DNA of 64,000 nucleotides. Origin: Athripsodes cinereus (lineage: Eukaryota; Arthropoda; Insecta; Trichoptera; Leptoceridae). Location: positions 31,535,237-31,599,236 of the forward strand of contig OX388307.1 in NCBI GenBank assembly GCA_947579605.1, given 5' to 3'. Shown in pieces: positions 34,240 through 44,669 of the stretch. Made by a program: the position numbers and the translations under genes. Within the stretch, counting starts at the first letter, position 1. Every line of letters starts with the position of its first letter. Below the pieces are notes generated by a model. The model did no database searches and was not told the DNA's origin. It saw nothing but the letters and a program-made list of their open reading frames with translations.

Positions 34240-35012
34240 TATTCGGATTAACACATTTTTTCACGGATTAATACATTCTCGGGCAATCAACAAATTCGGT
34301 TTTACGGTTACGGTACATTCATGTAAGCTCTAATATGGTTCGGTGCTAACATTACATGAATGCTTTGCTACTTATATTAGGGGCCACTCTCACGGTTCGG
34401 TCAACAGCGCCCCCAGTATAATTTTCGGTTAAATTCGGTTAACAGAACACTCAAAGTGTTAATACATTCACGGAAAATCAACAAATTCGGTTTTACGGTT
34501 ACGGTACATTCATGTAAGCTCATCTATGGTTCGGTACTAACATTACATGAATGCTTTGCTACTTATATTAGGGGCCACTCTCACGGTTCGGTCAACAGCG
34601 CCCCCAGTATAATTTTCGGTTAAATTCGGTCAATTACACACTCATCGGAAATCCTACTCTGGTACATTAGGATAATCAACAAATTCGGTTTTACGGTTAC
34701 GGTATATTCATGTAAACTCATATATGGTTCGGTGCTAACGTTACATGAATGCATTCCTACTTATATTAGGGGCCACTCTCACGGTTCGGTCAACAGCGCC
34801 CCTAGTATAATTTTCGGTTAAATTCGGTCAATTATACACTCAACGAGTTAATACATTCTCGGAAAATCAACACTTCGGTTTTACGGTTACGGTACATTCA
34901 TGTTAACTCATCTATGGTTCGGTGCTAACATTACATGAATGCTTTGCTACTTATATTAGGGGCCACACTCACGGTTCGGTCAACAGCGCCCCTAGTATAA
35001 TTTTCTGGCGAA
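34240..35012 (+). repeat. ~190-bp tandem repeat, four copies
   Basis: The phrase TTCGGTTTTACGGTTACGGT occurs at about 34295, 34486, 34685 and 34874, giving spacings near 191, 198 and 190. Each unit continues GGTTCGGTGCTAACATTACA, GGGGCCACTCTCACGGTTCG and CAACAGCGCCCCCAGTATAA. Units differ by scattered substitutions and small indels at their junctions. No long ORF spans them. Confidence 0.9.
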
Positions 35013-35720
35013 TTCGTACAATTACAACACGGACGGAATACAGCTTCTGTACGAATAATACCATCTGGATAAAAAAATTTCATTTCAATCATACTTACGG
35101 TCGGTAACAAGATATCAAGATATCGGTACAATTTCGGAAATTTATGGATATCGAAATATCATTTCTTCTTAACCACTTCGGAAGCATTACCACATCCAAC
35201 GGATTGTCAATTTTTCTTATGTATTTTATGATATTTTGTATCATATTCGGAGACATCTTTCACAGCTGAGGATGTTCAGATCGGTTCAGCACGGCTCGGA
35301 TAACCGTCTCATTGTTTCTTTTCTTTTCTTTTGGGGTGGGGAATATGTTAAATATTATCAATATTTAATTTTCATTATGTACATGGTTAGGTAACTGAAG
35401 AAACAGAGGGCCAAAATCTAATCCTACCTACACCCTGGGTCCCATGATATCATTCCGATTATTGTTACATTTTTTCATTACCTATCCCATGGTACCTACA
35501 TAACATCAGTATACATACGGTCGCAACACGGTTCACATCAACTTCATCTATTTACGGCGGAATAAAACAAATAGAATATTATTCATTCATATTCGGTTTT
35601 TCATCCATTTCATTTTCATAAGTTAATAATTCAATAAAGCAAAAATAAGTGAAAGTGACTCTCCAAAACCAATCACAGCAACTACGGAATACAGTTCACA
35701 CATTGGCGATCACAGGACGG
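35013..35720 (+). repeat. Possible LTR end followed by a primer-binding-site-like motif
   Basis: Sequence continues the CGG-rich style of the tandem array, has AATAAA at 35633, and reaches TTCACACA directly before TTGGCGATCACAGGACGG (35703-35720). That motif resembles the tRNA-Arg type primer-binding site of mdg1/412-like Ty3/gypsy elements (TGGCGAC...ACAGGAC). If so, the 34-35.7 kb region would be a long LTR with internal tandem repeats. No partner LTR or gag/pol frame is present, so this remains a suggestion. Confidence 0.35.
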
Positions 35721-35969
35721 GGTAAGTACCATTCCATCTTCACATTCCTTCAAATCCTGTGTATCTTATTCCGGATGTTCTACATCTAACATACTTGATG
35801 TAACATCCACTCCATATATGTATTAAAAAAAAACAAAAAAACAATGAGGTGTTTCACAGCAAAATGAACCTTAATAATTTGTAATCAATAAGAGAGAATC
35901 GGTAATCGGAATTAATCGGTAGAGAATGAATGAAAAAATAATATTTTGGGTTAGTTGAATGAGATTAGC
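35721..35969. other. Non-coding stretch
   Basis: Nothing recognised until the GGGTTAG repeat piece at 35941. Confidence 0.4.
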
Positions 35970-35981
35970 ATTTACAATAAA

Positions 35982-36744
35982 ATTTAACTCTATGATCCAT
36001 CCGCAATTAACCGCATTTAACTCTATGATCCACAGAATGTTGAATATACCCTTAGATAAGGATGAATTCAACAAAGAACTGAATGTAATTAAAAGTATTG
36101 CCCGGAACAATGGATACGATATTCACATAATTGATAAAATTTTATGTAAAAAACAAAAACACATCATGTTTAAAAATTACATTTATGCTCCATATTGCAA
36201 GGAAAATAATAATAAACCGTGGAGAAAAGTTTTGTATTTAGGTAAAATCTCGCATATAGTAAATAAACATGTAAATAAAAATATTAAATGTGCATATTAT
36301 ACCAATAATAACATAAGTAGATTACTTTTTAATCATAAGGATAGGGTAGATAATATAGATAATAGTGGGGTTTATTGTATTAGTTGTAAGGATTGTAATA
36401 TGAAGTATATAGGCCAAACAAGTAGAGCAATTAAAACTCGCATTCAGGAACATAACAGGGCATTCAGGGGGTTATCCGGATACTCGGAGATTGCAGACCA
36501 TTGTATACAACATGATCATTCTATTGACATGCAAGGTACTAAGGTCTTGCACTCCGAGTCTAAGATTAGCAAATTAAATGCCTTGGAGATTCTTGAAATC
36601 CATAAAAACAAGAACAATTTGGTGAATATCCAAATACCATATGCATCTCCTTTGTTGATATACCCATCTCCTTCCCTCTTATCAAACACCCTCAACTCCG
36701 CCCTTTCTCCCCCACCTTCAAACTCCCCCCCACCCTTAGTATAA
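35982..36744 (+). pseudogene. Penelope-like protein C-terminus with GIY-YIG endonuclease
   Basis: The open frame runs without a stop to 36742-36744. Its apparent ATG at 35959 lies in the flanking repeat, so the start is accidental. From the insertion edge it shows the post-RT linker (NSMIHRMLNIPLDKDEFNKE, IARNNGYDIHIIDKI), then the GIY-YIG nuclease: G-V-Y at residues 137-139 (counting from 35959), a Cys cluster CISCKDC typical of Penelope-like nucleases, Y-I-G at 150-152, R156/R161 and H165, then HC..H and a Glu-rich ALEILEIHKN helix. A Pro/Ser-rich tail ends PPPLV. The nuclease nicks target DNA for insertion. Without the RT this copy cannot move itself, although the nuclease fold looks uninterrupted. 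Confidence 0.85.
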
Positions 36745-36793
36745 GTTAGTAATAGAAAACATACTCACTAAATATGAACTTTAACTAATTAGT

Positions 36794-36838
36794 CCTCCTG
36801 ATGATGCCAAGTAGAAGCCTTGGCGAAAACGTTTGAGG
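36794..36838 (+). ncRNA. Hammerhead-ribozyme motif downstream of the Penelope-like ORF
   Basis: Helix I CCTC (36794-36797) pairs with GAGG (36835-36838). The core CTGATGA is 36798-36804, followed by one extra T. Helix II GCCAAG (36806-36811) pairs with CTTGGC (36819-36824) around a 7-nt loop. GAA is 36825-36827. Helix III is the self-complementary AACGTT (36828-36833) with no loop, and cleavage is expected after T36834. All invariant core residues are present. Hammerheads in Penelope-like elements are established; the extra T after CUGAUGA is shared with the other copies in this window. Confidence 0.75.
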
Positions 36839-37012
36839 TGAATAAATTTAATTTGGAAATTATACAGTGTTTTTAAAATCATTTTAATATTTACAATAAA
36901 CTCGCCCATTTTGCATTATACCTGAATATTTTTTTTCTCTATTTTTTTTCCAAATTACTTAAGATTGTTGATTTTATTTTTATCATATGTTTTTTTTTTA
37001 AGTTAATACTTT

Positions 37013-37150
37013 TGGGTTAGCTGGAAGAGATCGCGCCTTTGCGATAAACTCGCCCTCTGTATAATGATTGTATTTAATTTGAATGTATACCTTTTATGTA
37101 ACTGTTTTAAATCAATGTACAGTAAAGAATGAATAAATAAATAAATAAAA
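37013..37150 (+). repeat. GGGTTAG-type interspersed repeat, intact copy
   Basis: GGGTTAGCTGGAAGAGATCG, GCGATAAACTCGCCCTCTGT, TTGTATTTAATTTGAATGTA and AGTAAAGAATGAATAAATAA define the unit with its (AATA)n tail. Confidence 0.75.
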
Positions 37151-37184
37151 AATACCTATTGAATATTTTTAAAATTAATGTTTT

Positions 37185-37425
37185 TCTTTATTTAATTGTT
37201 TGTTATCAATGTTTAATAAAAAATGAATAAGTAAATGAATTAAATTTATTATTCGAGTAAAAGCTTAGCGGTAGAACAACTGTTAACTCTAAATTTCCTT
37301 GTGCAAGCTTCAAGTACAATCATACAATAATGACTTGTGATTGTTCTGAGAACTGTACAACCAGCGTAAGAATTATCTACAGTACGTGACAAACTTACAA
37401 AGTTTCAAGCCCTATAAGTTAAGAT
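37185..37425. repeat. Repeat copy lacking the MITE (empty site)
   Basis: Sister of 32131-32238 plus 32851-32980; reads through GTTAACTCTAAATTTCCTTG where the other copy has 612 bp inserted. Confidence 0.85.
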
Positions 37426-37615
37426 TCAAAATTAAATAACCATTCTTTATTTAATTATCATAGCTGGGGTGAATAATCAATGAGCATCATAGACATAACA
37501 CATAATAAGATTGTGCACTCCTATGAAAATCCGTGCCACATGTGATGGTAATTCTTTGAGAGCTGTCTCTTTCTCACATATTGGTAATATAATATATATG
37601 ACTACTTAAGATATG

Positions 37616-37770
37616 TAGGTATATTTGGGTTAGTTGGAAGAGATCGCGCCTATGCGATAAACTCGCCCTTCGTATATTGATTGTATCTAACTTGAATGTT
37701 TACCTTTTATGTTATTAATTTTATTGTTTGTTATTAATGTAAAGTAAAGAATGAATAAATAAAAATATAA
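37616..37770 (+). repeat. GGGTTAG-type interspersed repeat, second intact copy
   Basis: TTTGGGTTAGTTGGAAGAGA, GATAAACTCGCCCTTCGTAT and AGTAAAGAATGAATAAATAA, as at 37013. Confidence 0.75.
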
Positions 37771-37858
37771 ATAAATGTATTTAGTTCAACTGTGTAATAA
37801 AAAGGAACACTAATCTTACTAGATCACCAAGAGTTTCAATCTCACGCGGAACGCATTA

Positions 37859-38263
37859 TTTTTTCATAGGAATATAGATAGTATAGCCACCGCGGAAAGC
37901 ATATTTTTTCATAGGAATATAGATAGTATAGCCACCGCGGAAAGCATATTTTTTCATAGGAATATAGATAGTATAGCCACCGCGGAAAGCATATTTTTTC
38001 ATAGGAATATAGATAGTATAGCCACCGCGGAAAGCATATTTTTTCATAGGAATATAGATAGTATAGCCACCGCGGAAAGCATATTTTTTCATAGGAATAT
38101 AGATAGTATAGCCACCGCGGAAAGCATATTTTTTCATAGGAATATAGATAGTATAGCCACCGCGAAAAGCATATTTTTTCATAGGAATATAGATAGTATA
38201 GCCACCGCGGAAAGCATATTTTTTCATAGGAATATAGATAGTATAGCCACCGCGGAAAGCATA
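37859..38263 (-). repeat. 45-bp minisatellite, nine units, open in one frame
   Basis: Nine tandem 45-bp units (TTTTTTCATAGGAATATAGA then TAGTATAGCCACCGCGGAAA then GCATA) are identical except for G-to-A at about 38165. As 45 is divisible by 3, the minus strand stays open and would encode eight repeats of the 15-residue MKKYAFRGGYTIYIP. There is no flanking coding context, so I treat the ORF as a by-product. Near identity implies recent amplification. Confidence 0.92.
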
Positions 38264-38930
38264 TTTTTACTTATATTTTGGAAAGTGCTTAGGCTAGTTC
38301 AATTCATCTTCATATTTCTCCGCTAAATCTCACATTATTTTATTCCACAGGATTTGAATATTTTTAAAATGAAGTTTTATAGAACTCTATACTTTTGATA
38401 TTTTGAAAAGTGTGTAAAAAAAGTTCAATTTTTGAATATGTCCGATTTCGATTCCATACCTACCATAAATCTGTCTAGTTTCAGAAAACCAATATACGTT
38501 CAAAATGACGAGCAAATATCACTAATAGGCTACCCAAATTAATTTTATTTTCAAAAATCGGTTTTATCTGACGTTCCATAGATTTGAGTCATAATTTCAA
38601 GATTGAGACTTTATCACTAGTAGCTTCCGTTGGTCCAAGATATCGGCTTTTCAAATGAAACCTCGCACCGTTAATAGTCCCTCATAATGTAACATTGTGG
38701 CTGACAGTACATACATATCATGTAGTTTCCGAGTAATATGATTTATGGGGTTCAGAAGCAAAACCTCCTTTCTTCATACTTTTTCGTTTTTAAGGTAAAT
38801 ATTGTATGTTGTTTCTCTTTCAATCCCAAAAGATTACAATTAGTTAACATTGGCTAAACTACATTTAAATGTTTAAAAAATTGTCTATACACTATACTTA
38901 TATTCTCTTTAATATTAGTTGTTGTAGGCT
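38264..38930. other. Non-coding stretch
   Basis: Nothing recognised. Confidence 0.45.
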
Positions 38931-38937
38931 TTCGTGG

Positions 38938-39160
38938 TCTTCATTTGTAGATGTTGATTTTCTTCTGGGTTTACCGCATCTTGTTGATCGCCCTCCTTCG
39001 TCTTGACATTCCAACTTTACTGATGGCGTCATTATCAATATTATAATATCACACAGGTTTTTGATAATCACTCCATCATTAGAGTCGAAATGTCAAGATG
39101 AAGGAGGGAGACCAACAAAACGTGGTAAATCTGGAAGAACATCAATATATCTTTGATATA
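38938..39160. repeat. Imperfect fold-back pair
   Basis: Left arm phrases GCCCTCCTTCGTCTTGACAT and GATGTTGATTTTCTTCTGGG have diverged reverse complements on the right (ATGTCAAGATGAAGGAGGGA; TCTGGAAGAACATC). Arms are roughly 65 bp apart by about 80 bp. Confidence 0.6.
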
Positions 39161-39514
39161 CAAAAGCTATATTGTTCGAAACATACAAACGTATGTTTGC
39201 AAACACAGCAGCCAATCACATATACAAGAATAATCGTAAAGTCATTGCTAACAAAATTGAATTTTTAGGTATAAAACATACATTGTGTTAATTTCAAATC
39301 CAACACTAGCACAGTTTATGTCTTAAATTAAGTATTTATTTTGAAGATTTGAAGTAGGTATATACTTTCTGTATCAAAAGAGAATCGCTGCAATGAAATA
39401 GGTACCGGAATAATATATATTTGCATTTAAGGCGTAATTTGTATATTCATGAAATATACAGCTTACACCTTTTTACAATCAACATGAACAAGAGAAATAT
39501 ACTTACTGTCTTCA

Positions 39515-39690
39515 ATAAAAAAATAAAATTTGCACAGACCATGCCACACGCGTTGCAGTGCCCATTGTGCCCTAATGCATGCACTATGAGGGATATTTTT
39601 GACGCATCTCCACGTGCTGTGCGTTTTGCGCAGTACTGGAGTATGATTGGTTTTCTTGGGTTTTGACACGATAAATAGGTAATAATCAAT
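39515..39690 (+). pseudogene. LINE ORF2 C-terminal scrap (QTM-HLL-CP family)
   Basis: KFAQTMPHALQCPLCPNACT ... FAQYW parallels the fragment at 2795-3135, including the shared 3' sequence TTTTGACACGATAAATA. Preceding residues of the apparent ORF are not LINE-derived. Confidence 0.75.
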
Positions 39691-40225
39691 AAAAAAACAC
39701 AAAATAAGCAAACATAACTAGTTACTATACTTTATTTGCTTCCAACAATATAACAAAGTGTCAGAGTGGTGGTTTTGCTTTTATACCCTTCATATTATTA
39801 TTATATTGTACAAGTATTATGAGAGATGATGTTATTACTGAGGCTTCTACTAAATTTCACGTTTCAGGTTAAAGTGCTTGAGATTTACATAGTAAAACGA
39901 TAAAACTTTACACATAACATTGATCGTTATCTAAGTACATGAAATAAATGAAATTCTGCACCACTTTTGAGTATTTAAGATAATAAATACACAATCTCGT
40001 CACGATAATTCAAGACATTTAATCACAATTGCTCTTCTTTAAGGCTTAATTTTCTTGAATTTCACTTATTTTAGAATGATCAACCATGAAATAAGTTTCG
40101 AGATAATTTTTTTATAATATGTTGAAAAAGCTTTATTTTTCGGATGTTTCAGGAGTCCAAAGACTCCTATTTATCCGTTTAGGTGACAATTTATTAATAT
40201 TTGAACTCTCTGTAGTCTAACACCA
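39691..40225. other. Non-coding stretch
   Basis: Nothing recognised. Confidence 0.45.
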
Positions 40226-40552
40226 CTATGCCAGTGTTGGCATCTCCGATCCTTCCACGTCAGTGGGCGGGGGACCCGGCCGACGTAGCAGATCCCATCT
40301 TGAGACCCACACATCCACGAATGCCTTAAAGCGTGAAGCGTTTGTGGCATTTAAAAACACTTCCCCAAACCAGATGGGTCGAGGAGTGTCAACAGTCATA
40401 CCCAGAATCATTTCCTCTCTTGCATCCATCATCAAAGGACATTCCCAAAGGATATGTTCCGCATATTGAGCTCCTGTCCCACATATGCACCATGGATTAT
40501 CGGTCAATGCTAACTCAAAAAGTTGACCTCTTAACTGGCCATGTCCAGTGAT
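40226..40552 (-). pseudogene. R1-clade LINE ORF2 C-terminal fragment
   Basis: The frame is open from about 40552 (LITGHGQLRGQLFELALTDN) through the zinc-knuckle-like WCICGTGAQYAEHILWECP to WVSRWDLLRRPGPPP. It is a clear paralogue of the end of the ORF at 62209-64000 (LTDDPWCVCGTGAQFAGHIL; WVSRWDLLREPGLPP). Only the last ~110 codons persist, so the copy is 5'-truncated and dead. Confidence 0.88.
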
Positions 40553-40582
40553 AAGTATTTTTTATAATATGTAGTGTGTATA

Positions 40583-40705
40583 GAACCTGAGGAAAGCAGA
40601 GTTGCGTTTAGAGGATGCAGGAGACCAGAAAACTTGGAAGATGAGGACTAAGAGAGCCGACTCCAAATAAATGGGATAAAGGCGAGGGCGAAAAAGAAGA
40701 ATGAT
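40583..40705 (+). pseudogene. LINE 3' scrap, same family as 21101-21446
   Basis: GAGGATGCAGGAGACCAGAA, ACTTGGAAGATGAGGACTAA, GAGAGCCGACTCCAAATAAA and GGCGAGGGCGAAAAAGAAGA match 21355-21445 nearly base for base. Confidence 0.85.
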
Positions 40706-40719
40706 GATTCTGGATAATT

Positions 40720-40946
40720 TTGTTATGACGCCATCTCAAGGGCGCCGGTGAAGAGTGCAGTTTTTAATTTGCTTCTGAAGCTGGTGACAGTCTGATTCTC
40801 CCTCAATGGCACCGGTAGGTGATTCCATAAGCGGTCCAAGAACACCAAAAACCCTCTCATAGAAGTACGACTTACCAGCTCTATTGGGCTCAGTAAGTCT
40901 ATCACAGCCAGTTCCAAAGAGCGTAGAGGTCTTCTAATGGTCAAGT
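40720..40946 (-). pseudogene. CR1/L2-type LINE C-terminal remnant
   Basis: The minus-strand frame reads 'RSLELAVIDLLSPIELVSRT', then LDRLWNHLPVPLRENQTVTS and FRSKLKTALF: the R..S...R.WN-LP..R....FKS-L signature closing CR1/L2-type ORF2 proteins. Shares its sequence with 17225-17515. The adjacent (ATC)n on the minus strand is the 3' tail. Confidence 0.7.
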
Positions 40947-42429
40947 TAAGAGGACAAAGCTCTGTGAGGCACGATGATGCTATTAATATGGGTGAAAATT
41001 TTAGAGTTTTAATAAAATATAGTGAAAAAATAACAGTGTTATTAATTATTATTAAATTATTTAATATGAATTTTCACAATGTAAACATAAAAAAAACTTC
41101 AACAATTAATTTGTTAACTCAAAAATTTGTGACGGAAATTACCATAAAAGCTAAAAGCGCATAGGTGAATACAGAATGCTTGCTTTTACTATTCAAAACA
41201 TTTTATAGTATGTTTTATTATTTTCGAGGGAGAATTTCAAGAATAATTCAGCGAGATGACAAGAGCTTTAAATGTCTCAACGAAATTCTTGTCAAATCAC
41301 TGTACCTTCCTCAAACTCCTCAAGAAAAATGTGTTTATCTTGTACACAAGTATTTCTTGTCATTCCTTCTATATGTAAATTTTACACATGGGTATAAGTC
41401 CCTACAATCCAAGAGCAACGTACCTTAGGTCGACGATCTCTTTAATTTAATTTTGCTTGATCTGCCATTCGAGAAACTGGACGAATATTTGATAAATACT
41501 CATTTTGCAGATGGGAGTAAAACAGAAATAGTGTACATTGTGTTTTTCCTTCTTTTTATAGGTACTTTTAAAATTTCCTTTATATATAACTGCTTCATTT
41601 ATTAATGGGTAAGATTGGATACTTCACTGGTTTACTTATTGCTTATTGTGTACACTTGTAATATTTTTTGTCCCAACTGTTTGCACCTTTATTTTGCTAA
41701 ATGAAACAAAAAAATAAAAATTTTGAGTAATTATCCAAATGTGCAAAGGTACATTATTTTTAAGATTTGCAAACATACAACCAAATAGGTAATAAAATAT
41801 GTTAATTGTATTTTATATTATATTTATGTTATGGGGTCTGTTGCGTCATGCAGATAAACTTTTGAGCAACTATGAGTAGATTCTATTCTACTATGATCTT
41901 CACCGTTTGTACAAAAAAAAAATTAATTATGTTTAAACATAAGTTAGAACTTTTTTCAATATTGTTGTCACAAATTTCATTATCTCATAATTTCACAAAA
42001 CTACCCCGAATTGTCGAGAAAATGTTTTCTCGTTCATTTGAATTTCAATATTATAGTATTTAAATTAGGTCACCCTCGTGCTTACGTATTCCCGTTCGTA
42101 TCCTGTCTATCTTCGGTGACAAGGGTCACTGTATGAATGTTCACTATGTATTTATAATATTGTACTTACTACTATTTCTGTCACTACTGCTAATACACAC
42201 CAGCTGTCTGTAGTAGGATATTGTGGACTAAATAGCGTAACGAACAATATTATACAAAAGTATGTAGATTGGAACCATTCCGAATCGTTGTAGAATTTCC
42301 ATTGTATTGTGATCTAATTCACTGGACGCAGTTGCAATGAGAGTGACTTTCACTCAAACCCTTTTTCAGATAATTAGAATTGAACTCCCAAGAAAGACAT
42401 GTTAAGACTTGTTTTTTTTAATCTATTGT
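40947..42429. other. Non-coding stretch
   Basis: AT-rich; the ORFs at 40937-41164 and 41165-41428 have no recognisable domain or codon pattern and look fortuitous. Confidence 0.45.
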
Positions 42430-42443
42430 TTATTGTTAAGCAC

Positions 42444-43107
42444 GAGTACTCACACCCCACTAATGGTTGGTAATTCCCAAATATCTCAGGTTAGCAAATT
42501 CAGGTACCTGGGAGCAACCATAACGCCAGAGGGTGATCTCCGATCGGAATTACCAATCCGCATAGGGGCAGCTAATGGGGGTTTCAATAACATGAACAAA
42601 GTTTGGAAGGCGTCTGGACTCAGCATCAGGACAAAATGTCGCTTGTTCAATGCGTGCATCATCCCAATCCTTCTCTATGGCTGTGAGTCTTGGCACTTAA
42701 CCAAGGCTCAAGAGCGGAAGATACTAAGCTTTGAAAGCAGGTGTCTTAGAAGGATTTTGGATGTCAAATGGTATGAACATGTTACAAATGATGATGTGCG
42801 CCGGCGCACCCAGCAGAGACCTGTAATCTCCGTAATACAGGAGAGACGATGGTCCTGGCTGGGACATGTTTTGAGAATGCCTAATGATAGTTGGCCAAAA
42901 AGAGCACTGTTTTTCCGTCCGCAGGGGTTCCGTCGGCCCGGGCGTCCCTCTTTCACAATACACCGTTCCTATGACAACGATATCAGAGCGCAAGGAATGT
43001 CGTGGAAAGAGGTGACGCAATTGGCACAGAGACGCTCTGAATGGAGGAGGCTGGTTTCTGCCCTGTGCTCCCGAGAGGAGCGTTGAGGGCGATGATGATG
43101 ATGATGA
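42444..43107 (+). pseudogene. 5'-truncated LINE insertion with open ORF2 tail, (GAT)n end and 14-bp target duplication
   Basis: TTATTGTTAAGCAC flanks the unit (42430-42443 and 43108-43121). The frame is open from 42445 to the stop at 43084-43086, the upstream ATG being in flanking DNA. It reads 'KFRYLGATITPEGDLRSELP', 'FNACIIPILLYGCESWHLTK', 'ESRCLRRILDV', 'RRWSWLGHVLRMP', 'FRRPGRP' and 'WKEVTQLAQRRSEWRRLVSA', i.e. the post-RT region of a LINE ORF2. The RT palm is missing. Absence of stops over ~210 codons suggests a young insertion. Decayed relatives: 6262-6625 and 20635-20741. An RTE-type clade is possible; not proven. Confidence 0.9.
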
Positions 43108-43211
43108 TTATTGTTAAGCACACCTTAAGTTGTGGCATAGTTTTTTGTGGCAGCTGAGCTTTTGACTACGTTAATATTTTAAGATAAATTAAGACAAAAG
43201 TTTTAACCATA

Positions 43212-43605
43212 TTTTTATTTATTTATTCAACAGAGACACATACATAGAGTTGACAAAATATTCAGGCCAATCCCTCAATTAAGCGTGTCTACAGCACGCA
43301 CGTTGTAATTAATTACTTATGTAAAAAAAATAATATAAGGTTAAAAAACAAACCAACAATGCCCGCCCAATGCAGGTCTAGTTTACCATACTCAGATTAT
43401 CTCAAATAACAAGTTATAAAAAAAGATAAAGCATTTAAATGATGAATTTTAATGAATTAAACCTATAAACTTAACCGACAAGAACATTCAAGTTGACAGC
43501 AACACACTTCCTGAATCTCTTTAGTGAGTCACCAAAGACATCCACTCCTTACACTCGATGCGTGAACAAAACATTATAAAGTCTACACATTCTGCTGATA
43601 GGATT
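43212..43605 (-). pseudogene. LINE ORF2 C-terminal remnant with (AAATA)n tail
   Basis: On the minus strand, 43605-43471 reads NPISRMCRLYNVLFTHRV, a stop, then GVDVFGDSLKRFRKCVAVNL. This is the common LINE ending 'R...LYN ... D.F...L..FR'. One in-frame stop is present. About 250 bp of 3' UTR follow and end in GAATAAATAAATAAAAATA near 43213. Confidence 0.65.
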
Positions 43606-44160
43606 GTTTTTGGCTGATATTATGTATTACTGTGTCTGTCTGGCAAAAAAGTTCTGAAATAACGCAGACGGGGTTTTGTCGCGTAAAAGTTCAATGAACT
43701 GACTGATACCGTATCCACTTTACCGTTGACAATTTTGTAAAGTATCTAAAACAGTTAATTATAAACACGGCTGTCAATTAACTGGACAAACTTGAAAGAC
43801 TTTGAGATGCATTGTTCTGTAAGCTAAAACTTAACAAAACCTGTAACTACTTATGCAAACAAGGTAATAAAAAAGAAAAGCAATAGTAAGTTATAGAATT
43901 CATATATGATGGAAGAAGTAGATGTTACTAAGAAATATCAGCAAATGGACGAAAATCAAAGCAATGAATTTTCAGTTTCAGTAACGTGGAACAATATAGA
44001 AGATTTTACAACATAGTGATAAAATGAAAGACCTGATATTGCCTGTATAGAACAATGTAGGATATAGAGTAAAATGAAATAGAAGCAAAGTCAGTTTGCG
44101 AGATATTATTTTCTTCAAAACTTCGTGGTACGGGAAACCTATGGAAAATATAAAATATTA
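43606..44160. other. Non-coding stretch
   Basis: Nothing recognised left of the LTR element. Confidence 0.5.
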
Positions 44161-44164
44161 ATAT

Positions 44165-44638
44165 TATGGATGGAAGGGCTTTGTTGGTATAGATTATTAA
44201 TGTTAAATATCCTCACAGATCCACTGTGTACATATTTTCCCTTTCTTCCATATACAATTTGCAGAAGGCTTGATAAGTAAGAAAATTAGTTTGACTCTAA
44301 ATGATTATATGAAATTACATGCTGTGATTGAAAAGGAACGAAATGAAACAGTAATATTTTACTTACATGAAAATATGCTTTCCAATAAGTTTATTCACCA
44401 ATACACATGACAATAAAAATGTTAGTAATGTGTTAGACTAAAGTATGTTGTTTGCTGGGCGTTCAAAAAAGATCTGACCTAGCTAATTATTCACTACTTC
44501 CACCAAACATAATTGTTAAGGAAATATTCATCGCCATCTACCTATGATCGTTGTAAACTAATACCTAGCTAGTTACCAAGATATTTAGTAATTATTTTCA
44601 ATGCGTGCTTCTTGATACTTCAGGTAGATGTCGCCACA
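44165..44638 (-). repeat. 3' LTR of the Ty3/gypsy element
   Basis: On the element (minus) strand it begins TGTGGCGACATCTACCTGAA and ends CCTTCCATCCATA. No difference from 49481-49954 was noticed. Confidence 0.95.
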
Positions 44639-44656
44639 CAGCCCCCTCCAAGTGAA
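44639..44656 (-). promoter_or_regulatory. Polypurine tract
   Basis: Read on minus, TTGGAGGGGGCTG directly precedes the 3' LTR: the purine run that would prime plus-strand DNA synthesis. Confidence 0.8.
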
Positions 44657-44669
44657 AAATGCAGGTTTT

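Larger units (their letters stand above)
35982..36888 (+). mobile_element. 5'-truncated Penelope-like element with 12-bp target duplication
   Basis: ATTTACAATAAA occurs at 35970-35981 and 36889-36900, and the GGGTTAG/AAACTCGCCC repeat resumes across it, so a 907-bp insertion is defined exactly. It carries the linker and GIY-YIG portion of a Penelope-like ORF, a hammerhead motif and about 50 bp of 3' sequence. The reverse-transcriptase domain is absent. Confidence 0.9.

Noticed and set aside
37856..38227. A real protein gene of 123 residues
   Set aside because: The frame exists only because a 45-bp unit is repeated; no start context, no flanking exon and no codon signature.
41165..41428. Host coding exon of 87 codons
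   Set aside because: Starts from a poor context, no recognisable domain, and similar-length frames arise by chance across the window.
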